In this document: in pieces, positions 1 through 7,720 of the stretch | How positions within the stretch are numbered: position 1 is the stretch's first letter | How the letters are laid out: every line of letters starts with the position of its first letter | From: GCA-2720975 sp964469565 | GTDB taxonomy: Bacteria > Planctomycetota > UBA1135 > GCA-002686595 | Assembly (NCBI GenBank): GCA_964469565.1 | Contig: CAYXZD010000001.1 | Span: 248,001-312,000, forward strand | Direction of reading: 5' to 3' | Length of the DNA: 64,000 bases | The notes under the pieces: generated by a model | The model's input: only the letters and a program-made list of their open reading frames with translations | Told to the model about the DNA's origin: nothing | Databases searched by the model: none | Made by a program: the position numbers and the translations under genes

Positions 1-249
1 GAACCGGAGAAACCCGCGCACGCTCGACAACTGGCGCTGAATACTGGCGGGACTCAAGCCGCGATGGTCTAGGGAGCCTAGCCATGCGCGTAGCGCCCGT
101 GGGGTAATGCCTGCCGGTTCGTGGATGCCGCGCTCGTCGATGAACGTCCTGAACATTGTCAAGTCGCGTGTGTAGGCGCGAAGGGTATGCGGTGATGCTC
201 CTCTCGCGTGCTCGAGGCGCGCTAGATAGGGGGATAGGAACTCATCCAT
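1..249 (-). CDS. Xer-type tyrosine recombinase, N-terminal part (cut by window edge)
   Basis: Reading the minus strand from ATG at 249 gives 83 codons open to the window edge, beginning MDEFLSPYLARLEHARG. The peptide carries the pattern SPHTLRAYTRDLTMF followed by SPASIQRQLSSVRGFLRF. This is the N-terminal SAM-like core-binding domain of XerC/XerD recombinases (a helix that starts S-x2-T-x3-Y-x2-DL, then the S-x-S-x2-R-x3-S-x3-R-FL helix). The catalytic R-H-R-Y domain lies outside the window, so chromosomal XerC/XerD cannot be told apart from a phage-type integrase. An in-frame TAG 12-15 bases upstream limits the start to this ATG or a GTG two codons earlier. It lies 28 bp downstream of a small membrane-protein gene on the same strand. 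Confidence 0.75.
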   Translation of the reverse strand, partial: MDEFLSPYLARLEHARGASPHTLRAYTRDLTMFRTFIDERGIHEPAGITPRALRAWLGSLDHRGLSPASIQRQLSSVRGFLRF

Positions 250-277
250 GGGCACCCAAGGCTACCCCTTTTGCAGT

Positions 278-637
278 TCATTTCTCCAGAGCGGGAACTG
301 GGCTGCCTGGAAGTCCGGCTCGCAGGGCTGCGTTGCGCTTGCGCCATGCGGCCACGAGGGTGCGCCGCGAATTGTGGTTGATGCCTGCTACGAATCCCTG
401 GGTGACAGCCTGATCTAGAGCGGCGTCCACCTGTTTGCCCGCCTGAGCTTGGGCCTGCAGGTAGGATTCAATGGACTCGATGCGCTGTGCGAGGGCTTTG
501 AGTTCCGCTGAGTTTGGAGCCTGTGGTGATTGCGTGGGCTGCTGGTGCAGTCCTCCAAGCCAGGTGTACACGAGCAGGGCGAGGGTGGCCCATGGTGCCG
601 ATCGGTGAAGCAGACTGCGGAATGATTGCGTGGCCAT
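278..637 (-). CDS. Small membrane-anchored coiled-coil protein, function unknown
   Basis: A 119-residue protein read from the ATG at 637 (MATQSFRSLLHRS). An upstream in-frame start at 763 would add 42 low-complexity Pro/Gly-rich residues and looks less likely. One hydrophobic segment (about residues 14-30, PWATLALLVYTWLGGL) is followed by a Gln/Ala-rich stretch with heptad character (about 43-75, ELKALAQRIESIESYLQAQAQAG) and a basic C-terminus. I recognise no family. It reads as a type II membrane protein with a short coiled coil, just upstream of the Xer recombinase gene on the same strand. Codon use fits the neighbours. Confidence 0.55.
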   Translation of the reverse strand: MATQSFRSLLHRSAPWATLALLVYTWLGGLHQQPTQSPQAPNSAELKALAQRIESIESYLQAQAQAGKQVDAALDQAVTQGFVAGINHNSRRTLVAAWRKRNAALRAGLPGSPVPALEK

Positions 638-769
638 GACGGTTGCTTCGGCGGAAGAGGGGCGCGGAATGAAGCCCCGAATGAAGGGGCCTGCCCAAGT
701 GCCCCAAGCTGGGAGGGGTAGGGGGTGATCACCGTTCCTAGGGGCGGCGAGAGTTACCTCCAATGGTGG

Positions 770-1861
770 CTAGACCCGAAGGAACACTCTGCGCTGGTAC
801 AAGAAGGACAAAAAGGCCCACTCGGCAACGAGTACGCCGAGGGCCAGGGCGAGCTGAGGCGTGGGGCGCTCGAGGAGTGGGCTCAGCACCCGATCGATCC
901 AAGCCTCCAAATCTACGAAGCGATTGACGAGGTAGATCAGAATGGAATTGGCCCCTAGGACGATCAGGGGCTGAGCCCAGCCCCTCTTGCGCGGGAGATC
1001 AATGAGTGCATGAAAGAGAGCAACGAGCAAGAGACTCCACCCGGTGCACCAGAGGACAAACGAGGGTGTCCACAGATTCTTGTTGATCGGAATGTAGGCG
1101 TCACTCCATCGTCCCAAGCCCAGGGCAGCGAGGCCAACCAGGATGAGCACGAGCAGGCGAATCAAAGGCTGCGGGCCTCGATGGGTGAGCCAGCGGCCCG
1201 TGAACACACCTGCTAGCGCGGTGGAAATCGCGGGCAGGGTGGAGAGGAGGCCTTCGGGGTCACTCGTTCCCAAGTGCAATCGGCCGGGGAGGAATTCTCG
1301 ATCGAACCACCCGACGATGGTCTCTCCCTGTTCCCAGGAGACAGCCTCCCGTCCGGGCGCAGGAACCCAGGTTAGAAGGGCGGCATAGCCCACGAGTAAA
1401 CCTACAAACCAAGTGACCTGGGTGCGTGGTGAAGTGTGGATCACCAGCAGTGCCGCCCCCAACCATGCGAGTCCGATGCGACCCAAAACACTCGCATACC
1501 GCAGGTTGTCCCAGTCAAACCGGAGTAAGCCGTTATAAACCCCACCGAGCAGAACGAGGATCACACCGCGCCAAATGGCGCCGCGAGTCAGCTCACCCTT
1601 GCCCATCCCCCTCCTGTGTCTGGCCGCGAAGGAGAGGGGCATGGACACCCCCGCGAGAAACAAGAAGAGGGGAAAGATCAAATCGTAGAATTGGAATCCG
1701 TGCCAGGGCACGTGGTGACATTGCCCTTCAATCCAATGAAGACTCTCCCAGCCGGTGAACGCGGCTAGGGCTCCCACGAGGCTGCGCCCACCCACGATCC
1801 AAAACATGTCCGCCCCGCGCAGGGCATCAATGGAGTGCAATCGCTCGGGGGAATGGCTCAT
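770..1861 (-). CDS. NagX-like / COG4299 (DUF5009) multi-pass acyltransferase-family membrane protein
   Basis: A 363-residue polytopic membrane protein. The N-terminus has the family hallmark R-L-x-S-I-D-A-L-R-G-A-D-M-F, then FYDLIFPLFLFLAGVSMPLS in the second membrane segment and RIGLAWLGAALLV further on. This is the pattern of the COG4299/NagX group, related to eukaryotic heparan-alpha-glucosaminide N-acetyltransferase, which moves acetyl groups onto amino sugars across a membrane. The substrate cannot be read from sequence. It is the third gene of an apparent operon after mogA and a PIG-L deacetylase: its ATG is 3 bp past the deacetylase stop. An N-acetyl-sugar deacetylase next to an amino-sugar acetyltransferase-like protein is a suggestive pair, but the link is inference. 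Confidence 0.75.
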   Translation of the reverse strand: MSHSPERLHSIDALRGADMFWIVGGRSLVGALAAFTGWESLHWIEGQCHHVPWHGFQFYDLIFPLFLFLAGVSMPLSFAARHRRGMGKGELTRGAIWRGVILVLLGGVYNGLLRFDWDNLRYASVLGRIGLAWLGAALLVIHTSPRTQVTWFVGLLVGYAALLTWVPAPGREAVSWEQGETIVGWFDREFLPGRLHLGTSDPEGLLSTLPAISTALAGVFTGRWLTHRGPQPLIRLLVLILVGLAALGLGRWSDAYIPINKNLWTPSFVLWCTGWSLLLVALFHALIDLPRKRGWAQPLIVLGANSILIYLVNRFVDLEAWIDRVLSPLLERPTPQLALALGVLVAEWAFLSFLYQRRVFLRV

Positions 1862-1864
1862 GGG

Positions 1865-2977
1865 TCAGGGCCTGGGGACTCGCCTAGCATCCGGTGGGTG
1901 ATTGCGGGGGGCCGGGGATGAGGCGTTCGTGCCAGCACTCTGGGTGTAGGTCCGAGCCGCGAACTGGGGCTGAGCGAGGCTTGCGAGCCAACCCTGGGCC
2001 CTGGCGGCGGACCCCTCGGGGCTGAGGGCAAATAGGAACAGGTGCGTCTTGATTCCCTTGGACATCGCCCTCTGCATCGTGCCTTGGGACTTGTGGGCGG
2101 CGATGACCCAATTGACGATCATTGTGTAGTCGAGGGCCGAGCGATGCCCGAACGACTGGGTGCGATCGAACACGAGGGGCGAGGATAAGGGCTGGATGGC
2201 CGTCTCGGGGAAGCCGTGCAGCGGGGCCGGTGGATCGGGCTGGTGTTCGGCAGTCTCCGTGAGCGAGCACAGGATGGCAGGGCGCTTGTCCACGGGCAGG
2301 CTGTTCACGGCCCTCAGGGCTAGGAGGGTAGCCGCTTGGTGGTGGCCATGGGTGGAAGGAGTGGCAGCCATGGTGAGAACGAAATCATAGCCGCCGGCTT
2401 CTAGCCGCGTGACAAGCCAATCGTGCACGTAGTCGAGGTCCCAGATGTTCGCATCCCGAGCAAGCACCTCCATGGGATCGGTGCTGTAGCGGTGGTCTTG
2501 TTGTTCGAGGAAATAGGCCGAACGAATCTGCATGATGGCACAGCCTTCGAGGAACTCCGAGCGCCGGATCTCGGGTAGGTGCGACCGACCTATTGCCTCG
2601 TCGGTGAGTTCAAGGCCATAAAGGTCCTCGGCCAATGTGGAGTACTTGAAGCCTCCCTCACCGTTTGTGATGAGCGCAATGTCGCAGGAACCCTTGAGAT
2701 GGGTTCCCGTTTTGTACAGAAGTGCCGCCACGCTGGTTTCATCGTCGGGATGCGCATAGACGCACAGCACTTTGGGACCCTCGGGCTCACCAGACTGCCA
2801 GGACGACTCGGAGGAATGGAGTGCATCCGCCCCCGGGCGGCTCTCACTGAGGGCCTTAGCCCTTGCCCGCACCGGCCACGCCTGCCCTGGCTGGGGACTC
2901 TGGCAGCCCGCTAGGATCAATCCCAGGCCAGCCGTGGCGATCCAGGGAATCGTGCGAACCATCCTTCCCAGTCTCAT
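1865..2977 (-). CDS. PIG-L/LmbE family deacetylase, lipoprotein
   Basis: A 370-residue protein with a lipoprotein signal (lipobox LAGC, Cys25). The metal-binding motif AHPDDE sits at residues 75-80, and a THGHHQAA segment further on should give the third ligand of the PIG-L/LmbE zinc fold. Family members remove N-acetyl groups from N-acetylglucosamine-type substrates or mycothiol/bacillithiol precursors. An exported lipoprotein form more likely works on glycans outside the cytoplasm. Its ATG overlaps the mogA stop by 4 bp, and its stop is 3 bp before the NagX-like gene, so the three are probably co-transcribed. The C-terminus (after about residue 340) is Pro/Arg/Ala-rich and looks non-conserved. 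Confidence 0.8.
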   Translation of the reverse strand: MRLGRMVRTIPWIATAGLGLILAGCQSPQPGQAWPVRARAKALSESRPGADALHSSESSWQSGEPEGPKVLCVYAHPDDETSVAALLYKTGTHLKGSCDIALITNGEGGFKYSTLAEDLYGLELTDEAIGRSHLPEIRRSEFLEGCAIMQIRSAYFLEQQDHRYSTDPMEVLARDANIWDLDYVHDWLVTRLEAGGYDFVLTMAATPSTHGHHQAATLLALRAVNSLPVDKRPAILCSLTETAEHQPDPPAPLHGFPETAIQPLSSPLVFDRTQSFGHRSALDYTMIVNWVIAAHKSQGTMQRAMSKGIKTHLFLFALSPEGSAARAQGWLASLAQPQFAARTYTQSAGTNASSPAPRNHPPDARRVPRP

Positions 2978-3519
2978 GGTGTCTTCTTGGACTTAGGGCG
3001 GAAGGCTTTGAGCCTCGCTTCGTCGGTCGTCAAGAACGGTCCGCCGATTAGATCGATGCAATAGGGAATAGCCGGGAAGATGGCGTCGAGGCATTCGCCG
3101 ATGGCTTTTGGCTGTCCAGGAAGGTTGACGATCAGGGTTGAGCCGCGGATGCCGGCCGTCTGCCGCGAGAGGATTGCGGTGGGGACTGCCCGCAGTGAAA
3201 CAGTGCGCATGAGTTCCCCAAATCCGGGCATCATCTTGGCGCAGACCGCTTCGGTGGCCTCGGGTGTGACATCCCGTTGGGCGGGTCCCGTACCGCCTGT
3301 GGTGATCACGAGGCAGCAGCCCTGATTGTCACACAGATCGATCAATGCGAGCTCGATGGCCTCAGGCTCATCGGGAATCACGCGGGGGGCTGTCTCATAG
3401 GGGCAGGAGAGCACCTCGGACAGGTAGCTTGCGATCGCCGGACCCCCGCGATCTTCGTATTCGCCACGGCTGGCTCGGTCGGAGACGGTGACAATCCCTA
3501 TGCGTGCGATGGAAGCCAT
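2974..3519 (-). CDS. mogA: Molybdopterin adenylyltransferase (MogA/MoaB family)
   Basis: A 181-residue protein read from ATG 3519 (MASIARIGIVTVSDRASRG). An upstream extension to 3597 is open but Pro/His-rich and unlike the family. The fold core IGIVTVSDRASRGEYEDRGG, the phosphate loop ITTGGTGPAQRDVTPEAT (GGTGP at 75-79, Asp83) and the NLPGQPKAIGECLDAI helix are the MogA/MoaB signature. The enzyme adenylates molybdopterin before metal insertion in the cytoplasm. Length is close to E. coli MogA (195 residues). It is first in a three-gene overlapping operon with two glycan-type genes that have no obvious link to molybdenum cofactor. A terminator-like hairpin lies 108 bp upstream of the start on the same strand. 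Confidence 0.88.
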   Translation of the reverse strand: MASIARIGIVTVSDRASRGEYEDRGGPAIASYLSEVLSCPYETAPRVIPDEPEAIELALIDLCDNQGCCLVITTGGTGPAQRDVTPEATEAVCAKMMPGFGELMRTVSLRAVPTAILSRQTAGIRGSTLIVNLPGQPKAIGECLDAIFPAIPYCIDLIGGPFLTTDEARLKAFRPKSKKTP

Positions 3520-3626
3520 GGGAGCATTGTGTCGTGGGGTGGGGTGGGGAGCAATGCTGGTGAGGGGGCGGAGGGGCGTGGTCGGCCCTTTCATCACAAT
3601 CCAGGATTTTTTTTGCCCGGCACGCC

Positions 3627-3650
3627 AAAAAAACGGCCCCTACGGGGCCG
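3627..3650 (-). terminator. Intrinsic-terminator-like hairpin upstream of mogA
   Basis: On the minus strand, a perfect 7-bp GC stem (CGGCCCC / GGGGCCG, loop of 3) at 3650-3634 is followed at once by seven T residues (3633-3627). That is a textbook rho-independent terminator. It lies between the divergent mogA and topA starts, with no complete minus-strand gene upstream of it, so it cannot end a known transcript. It may attenuate the mogA operon leader or stop antisense transcription from topA. Confidence 0.5.
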
Positions 3651-3762
3651 GGGCACCTCGGGACACCCAATCTTGGATTGGACTGGGGCGCGGAGGTTGG
3701 CACGGGCGGTGGGCTCATGCTAGAACCGCCGCCCCTCGAGTCACTGCCGAGCCCATCGCCTT

Positions 3763-6501
3763 ATGTCCAAAACTCTCGTCATTGTTGAATCGCCTACCAA
3801 GGCCAAGACACTCCGCAAGTACCTCGGTAAGGACTACATCGTCGAGTCGAGCGTAGGACATATTCGGGACCTTCCAGGGAGCGCCTCGGAGATTCCAGCC
3901 AAACTCAAGGAGCTGGAGTGGGCCACCCTAGGGGTCAATGTGGAAGGGGACTTTGAGCCCCTCTACTTGATCAAACCGGATGCAAAGAGCCGGATTCGTG
4001 AGCTCAAGGCCAAACTCAAGACCGTGGATGAGTTGCTCCTAGCGACGGATGAAGACCGTGAAGGTGAGGCCATTTCCTGGCACTTGATCGAAGTGTTGCA
4101 GCCCACTTGCAGCGTGCGGCGTATGGTGTTTCACGAAATCACCCAATCCGCGATCTTTGAGGCCCTCGAACAGACACGTGAGATTGACACTGACATGGTC
4201 CACGCCCAAGAAGCGCGGCGGATCATCGACAGACTCTATGGATACGGAGTGTCTCCGATTTTGTGGCGAAAGATCAAACCGCAATTGTCGGCAGGGCGTG
4301 TTCAGTCCGTCGCTGTGGGGTTGCTCGTCGAGCGCGAGAAGGCCCGCATGCGTTTTCACGAAGCGCACTACTGGGACTTGACGGCCACATTCAAGACGGG
4401 TGCAGGCGAGAGCTTTGAGGCTGGACTCGTGTCGGTCGGTGGACAGCGAATCGCTGCGGGGAAGGACTTTGATGCGGATACCGGCGAGCTCAAGCGCGAT
4501 GACGTGACCCGATTGGATCAAGCATCCTCAGCGGCCCTTGTGGCCAGTCTGGATGCAGCACCCTTCGAGGTGATTTCGGCGGAGGAGAAACCGTTTTCCA
4601 AGAAACCAGCACCGCCCTTCCATACCTCGACACTGCAGCAGGAGGGGAATCGTAAGCTACGCTTCGATGCCAAACGCACCATGCGTGCCGCCCAGCGCCT
4701 GTATGAGAACGGCTACATTACTTATATGCGGACCGACTCGGTTACGCTGAGCTCTCTCGCCATCGAGATGACCCGCAAGGAGATCTCCAGCCAGTATGGT
4801 GATGACTACCTACCCGAGAAGCCGCGCGTTTACACGGGCAAGGTTTCCAATGCACAGGAGGCCCATGAGGCGATCCGGCCCGCCGGGGACCGGATCGCAC
4901 CCATCGCCGAGATTCGTAAGACCCTCGGTCAGGATGAGTCCAAGGTGTATGAATTGATCTGGAAGCGCACCATGGCGTCCCAGATGCTCGATGCACGAGG
5001 AAGGCGCATGTCCCTGCGGGTGGCCAATCAAGGCGGGGACGAGAGCCAGCAAGCGGTCTTCCAGGCCGGCGGTAACGTGATCGATTTCCCAGGGTTCTTG
5101 CGAGCCTACGTGGAGGGTGCGGACGATCCCGGCCAGGCCCTGGCCGACCAGGAGAAGATCCTGCCTGCCGTTGCCAAGGGGGAATCGGTTGAGCCTTCCC
5201 AGATCAGTGCGGAAGAGCACAAGACTTCACCTCCCGCTCGCTTGACCGAGGCCACCCTGGTCAAAGCACTTGAGGAGTCGGGCATTGGGCGCCCGAGTAC
5301 CTATGCGTCGATCATCGACACCATTCAACGGAGGGACTACACCTTCAAGAAGGGCTCGGCCCTGGTGCCAACCTTCACAGCCTTTGCAGTGGTGAAGTTG
5401 CTGGAGAATCATCTCACACATCTAATCGATTCTGAGTTCACACGCACCATGGAGGATCGATTGGACTCGATCGCCAAGGGCGATGATGGGCGCATTGATT
5501 ATCTCAAGGAATTCTACTTCGGCACCGCAGAGACGGGTCTCAAGCCCCTGATCGATGCGGGTCTAGACACAATCGATCCACGCGATGTGTGTAGCTTACC
5601 CCTCGGAGAGGATGAGAAGGGGGAGCCGGTTGTCCTGCGCGTGGGCCGCTACGGCCCGTTCTTGCAGCACGGTGAGATCACAGCCACGGTGCCCGAACAG
5701 ACCTGTCCAGATGAACTCACGGTGGATGCTGCGTTGCGATTGCTGGCAGCGAGCGAAAAGGGCAAGGAGCCCCTTGGGGAGCACCCCGAGAGCGGAGAGC
5801 CTGTTTTCCTGAAGACGGGGCGCTACGGGCCTTATGTGCAGCTCGGGTTGCCCGATGACGAGGCGAAAACGAAACCCAAGATGGCCTCCCTGCTCAAGGA
5901 CATGAATCTGGAGGATGTCGACATGGAAACTGCGTTGGCCCTGCTTGCTCTGCCCCGGACTGTGGGCCAGGACGAGGCGGGTGTGGACATCCTTGCTTTC
6001 AATGGGCGCTATGGGCCCTACATCAAGCGCGGGGAGGACACGCGGAGTCTGACTCCGGAGGATCACCTGCTGACCCTGCCTCTCGCAAGGGCACTTGAAT
6101 TGCTCGCCCAGGAGCCCAAACGGGGAAACTACCGCGCCAAGCCCAAAGAGATCAGGACGTTCGAGAACGTACCCGCCCTAGATGGGGGCTCGATCAAGCT
6201 CTTGGAGGGCCGTTGGGGCCCCTATGTGACCGATGGCGATGTGAACGCATCCCTGCCGAAGGGGTCAGACCCCATGGCCTTGGAGGAGGGGGATGCCCTG
6301 AATCTCCTAGACCGCCAGCGGGAGCGAAAGGGTGGGCGCAAGAAGCGCACCACAAAGAAGAAGGCGGCCAAGAAGAAGGTCGCGAAGAAGAAGGTCGCGA
6401 AGAAGAAGGTCGCGAAGAAGAAGACTGCCAAGAAAAAACAGGCGAAGAAGCGGGCAACAGCGAAGCGAGCTGCCGCGAAGAAGAAAGCCGCAGAGGAGTA
6501 G
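3763..6501 (+). CDS. topA: DNA topoisomerase I (type IA) with four C-terminal repeats and a Lys-rich tail
   Basis: A 912-residue protein. The Toprim start KTLVIVESPTKAKTLRKYLG and the acidic DEDREGEAI segment bind Mg. The catalytic tyrosine is Tyr321 in GYITYMRTDS (E. coli Tyr319). The enzyme relaxes negatively supercoiled DNA through a 5'-phosphotyrosine link. Instead of the Cys4 zinc fingers of E. coli TopA, the C-terminus has four related repeats, each with a G-R-Y/W-G-P-Y/F core (GRYGPFLQHG, GRYGPYVQLG, GRYGPYIKRG, GRWGPYVTDG). These match the Toprim C-terminal repeat type known from many other phyla. A tail of about 55 residues rich in AKKK follows and should bind DNA non-specifically. 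The stop codon lies in a 14-bp tandem duplication (6494-6521). Confidence 0.97.
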   Translation: MSKTLVIVESPTKAKTLRKYLGKDYIVESSVGHIRDLPGSASEIPAKLKELEWATLGVNVEGDFEPLYLIKPDAKSRIRELKAKLKTVDELLLATDEDREGEAISWHLIEVLQPTCSVRRMVFHEITQSAIFEALEQTREIDTDMVHAQEARRIIDRLYGYGVSPILWRKIKPQLSAGRVQSVAVGLLVEREKARMRFHEAHYWDLTATFKTGAGESFEAGLVSVGGQRIAAGKDFDADTGELKRDDVTRLDQASSAALVASLDAAPFEVISAEEKPFSKKPAPPFHTSTLQQEGNRKLRFDAKRTMRAAQRLYENGYITYMRTDSVTLSSLAIEMTRKEISSQYGDDYLPEKPRVYTGKVSNAQEAHEAIRPAGDRIAPIAEIRKTLGQDESKVYELIWKRTMASQMLDARGRRMSLRVANQGGDESQQAVFQAGGNVIDFPGFLRAYVEGADDPGQALADQEKILPAVAKGESVEPSQISAEEHKTSPPARLTEATLVKALEESGIGRPSTYASIIDTIQRRDYTFKKGSALVPTFTAFAVVKLLENHLTHLIDSEFTRTMEDRLDSIAKGDDGRIDYLKEFYFGTAETGLKPLIDAGLDTIDPRDVCSLPLGEDEKGEPVVLRVGRYGPFLQHGEITATVPEQTCPDELTVDAALRLLAASEKGKEPLGEHPESGEPVFLKTGRYGPYVQLGLPDDEAKTKPKMASLLKDMNLEDVDMETALALLALPRTVGQDEAGVDILAFNGRYGPYIKRGEDTRSLTPEDHLLTLPLARALELLAQEPKRGNYRAKPKEIRTFENVPALDGGSIKLLEGRWGPYVTDGDVNASLPKGSDPMALEEGDALNLLDRQRERKGGRKKRTTKKKAAKKKVAKKKVAKKKVAKKKTAKKKQAKKRATAKRAAAKKKAAEE
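6370..6429 (+). repeat. 15-bp tandem repeats encoding KKKVA in the topA tail
   Basis: Three perfect copies of aagaagaaggtcgcg (6370-6384, 6385-6399, 6400-6414) and a degenerate fourth copy to 6429, in frame with topA. They encode repeated Lys-Lys-Lys-Val-Ala, resembling histone H1-like tails. Perfect DNA-level repetition implies recent slippage, so copy number may vary between strains. Confidence 0.85.
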
Positions 6502-6515
6502 ACCCTGAGGAGTAG

Positions 6516-6529
6516 ACCCTGAGCAGGGT
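6516..6529. terminator. Possible bidirectional hairpin between convergent topA and Trx-Sec genes
   Basis: ACCCTG-AG-CAGGGT forms a perfect 6-bp palindrome in the 28-bp gap between two convergent genes. There is no T run on either side, so it is at best a weak or protein-assisted terminator. Confidence 0.3.
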
Positions 6530-7720
6530 TCAATCCCCCGGGCTAATCTGTTGTTCCTTCATCTCCTTCAAGAGTTGGTCGACAGCCTTATCCATGGCGT
6601 CGCCCCGGGGCCCCTCGAAGCGGATGCGACCCTCATGGTCGAGGATGTATATCGTGGGCCAGCCAGAGACGTTCCAGCGCGTGGAAATGGGTCCTTCTGT
6701 CCCCAGGGGGCCGTTCCAAAAGGAGCGCCAGGTGATGTTTTCTTTTTTGAGGACAGCCTGCAGGGCATCGAGGTCCTTATCACTGTTCACTCCAATGAGT
6801 GCAAAGGGTTCACCGGCAAGTCGTTGCACGAGCGACCGCTCGTGTGCGTACATGGCGCGGCAGGGGCCTCACCAGTCGCCCCAGAAATCGAGGACCACCA
6901 CCTTGCCGCGGTAGTCACTGAGTTTGAATGATACGCCGTCGAGATCGCCTCCCTCGATGTCGGGAGCCAGCATGCCGATTTGCAGGCGGTCGTGTTCAAA
7001 CAGGATGCCCGCTGCCCATTCACTGAGGAGGCTACCATTGAACTGGAGGTCCGCAAACTGAGACTGCACCCGTTCAAGCAGTGCCCGGGCCCTGCTGATC
7101 TGTGGTTCGGCCTCGGCCGCGGGGAGGGCCTGCGCGCCATTGATCAGATTGCGGCCCAGGGTAAAGCAGGCGTGTCCGCGTACGTCGGCGTGGGGAGTTG
7201 CCTCGATAATCGCTTGCAGCTGGGCGAGGATCGAGGCCTCGTTGCTGTCTACAAGGACGAGCACTTCCGCCAGCACCTTGCTCTTAGAGTATTCATTGAG
7301 CAAGCGCTCGATGGCAGCATCGCGGGAGTCGCCATAGAGGTGCGAGACGACCCAGGCGAGGGCGCGGGCCCCGGTGTCCGTGCCCTTGTGGGCCTCCGCG
7401 AGGGCCAAGAAACGAGGCTTGAAGGCAGCGGGCTTGGGATAGGAGGATCTGATGATAGCCTCACGATCCGCGTCGTCTTTGGCTGACTCATAGGCAGCAT
7501 AGAAGAGTGCGAGCTTAGAATCGAACTCGTCAATGAGGTCCTGCAGATCGCCTTCACCATCGAGGGGCTGCGCACGCTCCGGTTCGCCTGCAACCTCGAG
7601 CGCTGCGTGGTCCACGGAATCGTTCAATGGAGCCAGTAGGCCCTCCTCGGCTGCTGCCCCATGGGGAGGAAGCATGACGAGGAGGGCCCCCAAACAGGTG
7701 GTTATCCTGCGGCCGGTCAC
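6530..7720 (-). CDS. Exported TlpA/thioredoxin-like selenoprotein, paralogue A (in-frame UGA = Sec)
   Basis: Read from GTG 7720, which overlaps the stop of paralogue B by 4 bp (GTGA), through an in-frame TGA at 6871-6869 to the stop at 6530: 396 residues with Sec284. Residues 1-24 (MTGRRITTCLGALLVMLPPHGAAA) are a signal peptide. Residues 25-230 are a helical region of unknown family. The thioredoxin-like domain then begins with APDIEGGDLDGVSFKLSDYR and VVVLDFWGDW, then U-G-P-C-R, and runs on as RLAGEPFALIGVNSDKDLDA and WNVSGWPTIYILDHEGRIRF (with the cis-Pro). Every TlpA-type protein needs a Cys where the TGA is, so conventional calling would split this gene into two pieces that each lack the active site. 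A SECIS-like hairpin starts 24 nt after the UGA. Expected role: periplasmic disulfide/peroxide redox chemistry. Substrate unknown. Confidence 0.85.
6827..6844 (-). promoter_or_regulatory. Candidate SECIS element of paralogue A
   Basis: On the minus strand CACGAGC-GGTC-GCTCGTG: a 7-bp perfect stem with a GGTC tetraloop, 24 nt after the UGA at 6871-6869 and inside the coding frame. Bacterial SECIS hairpins sit about this far downstream and present a G-U in the apical loop for SelB (E. coli fdhF loop: AGGUCU). Identical in paralogue B. Confidence 0.75.

Noticed and set aside
6530..6853. Stand-alone short protein starting MYAHERSLVQRLAGEP
   Set aside because: It is the part of the selenoprotein after the UGA; it lacks the first strand and the CxxC motif of the thioredoxin fold and continues the upstream frame.
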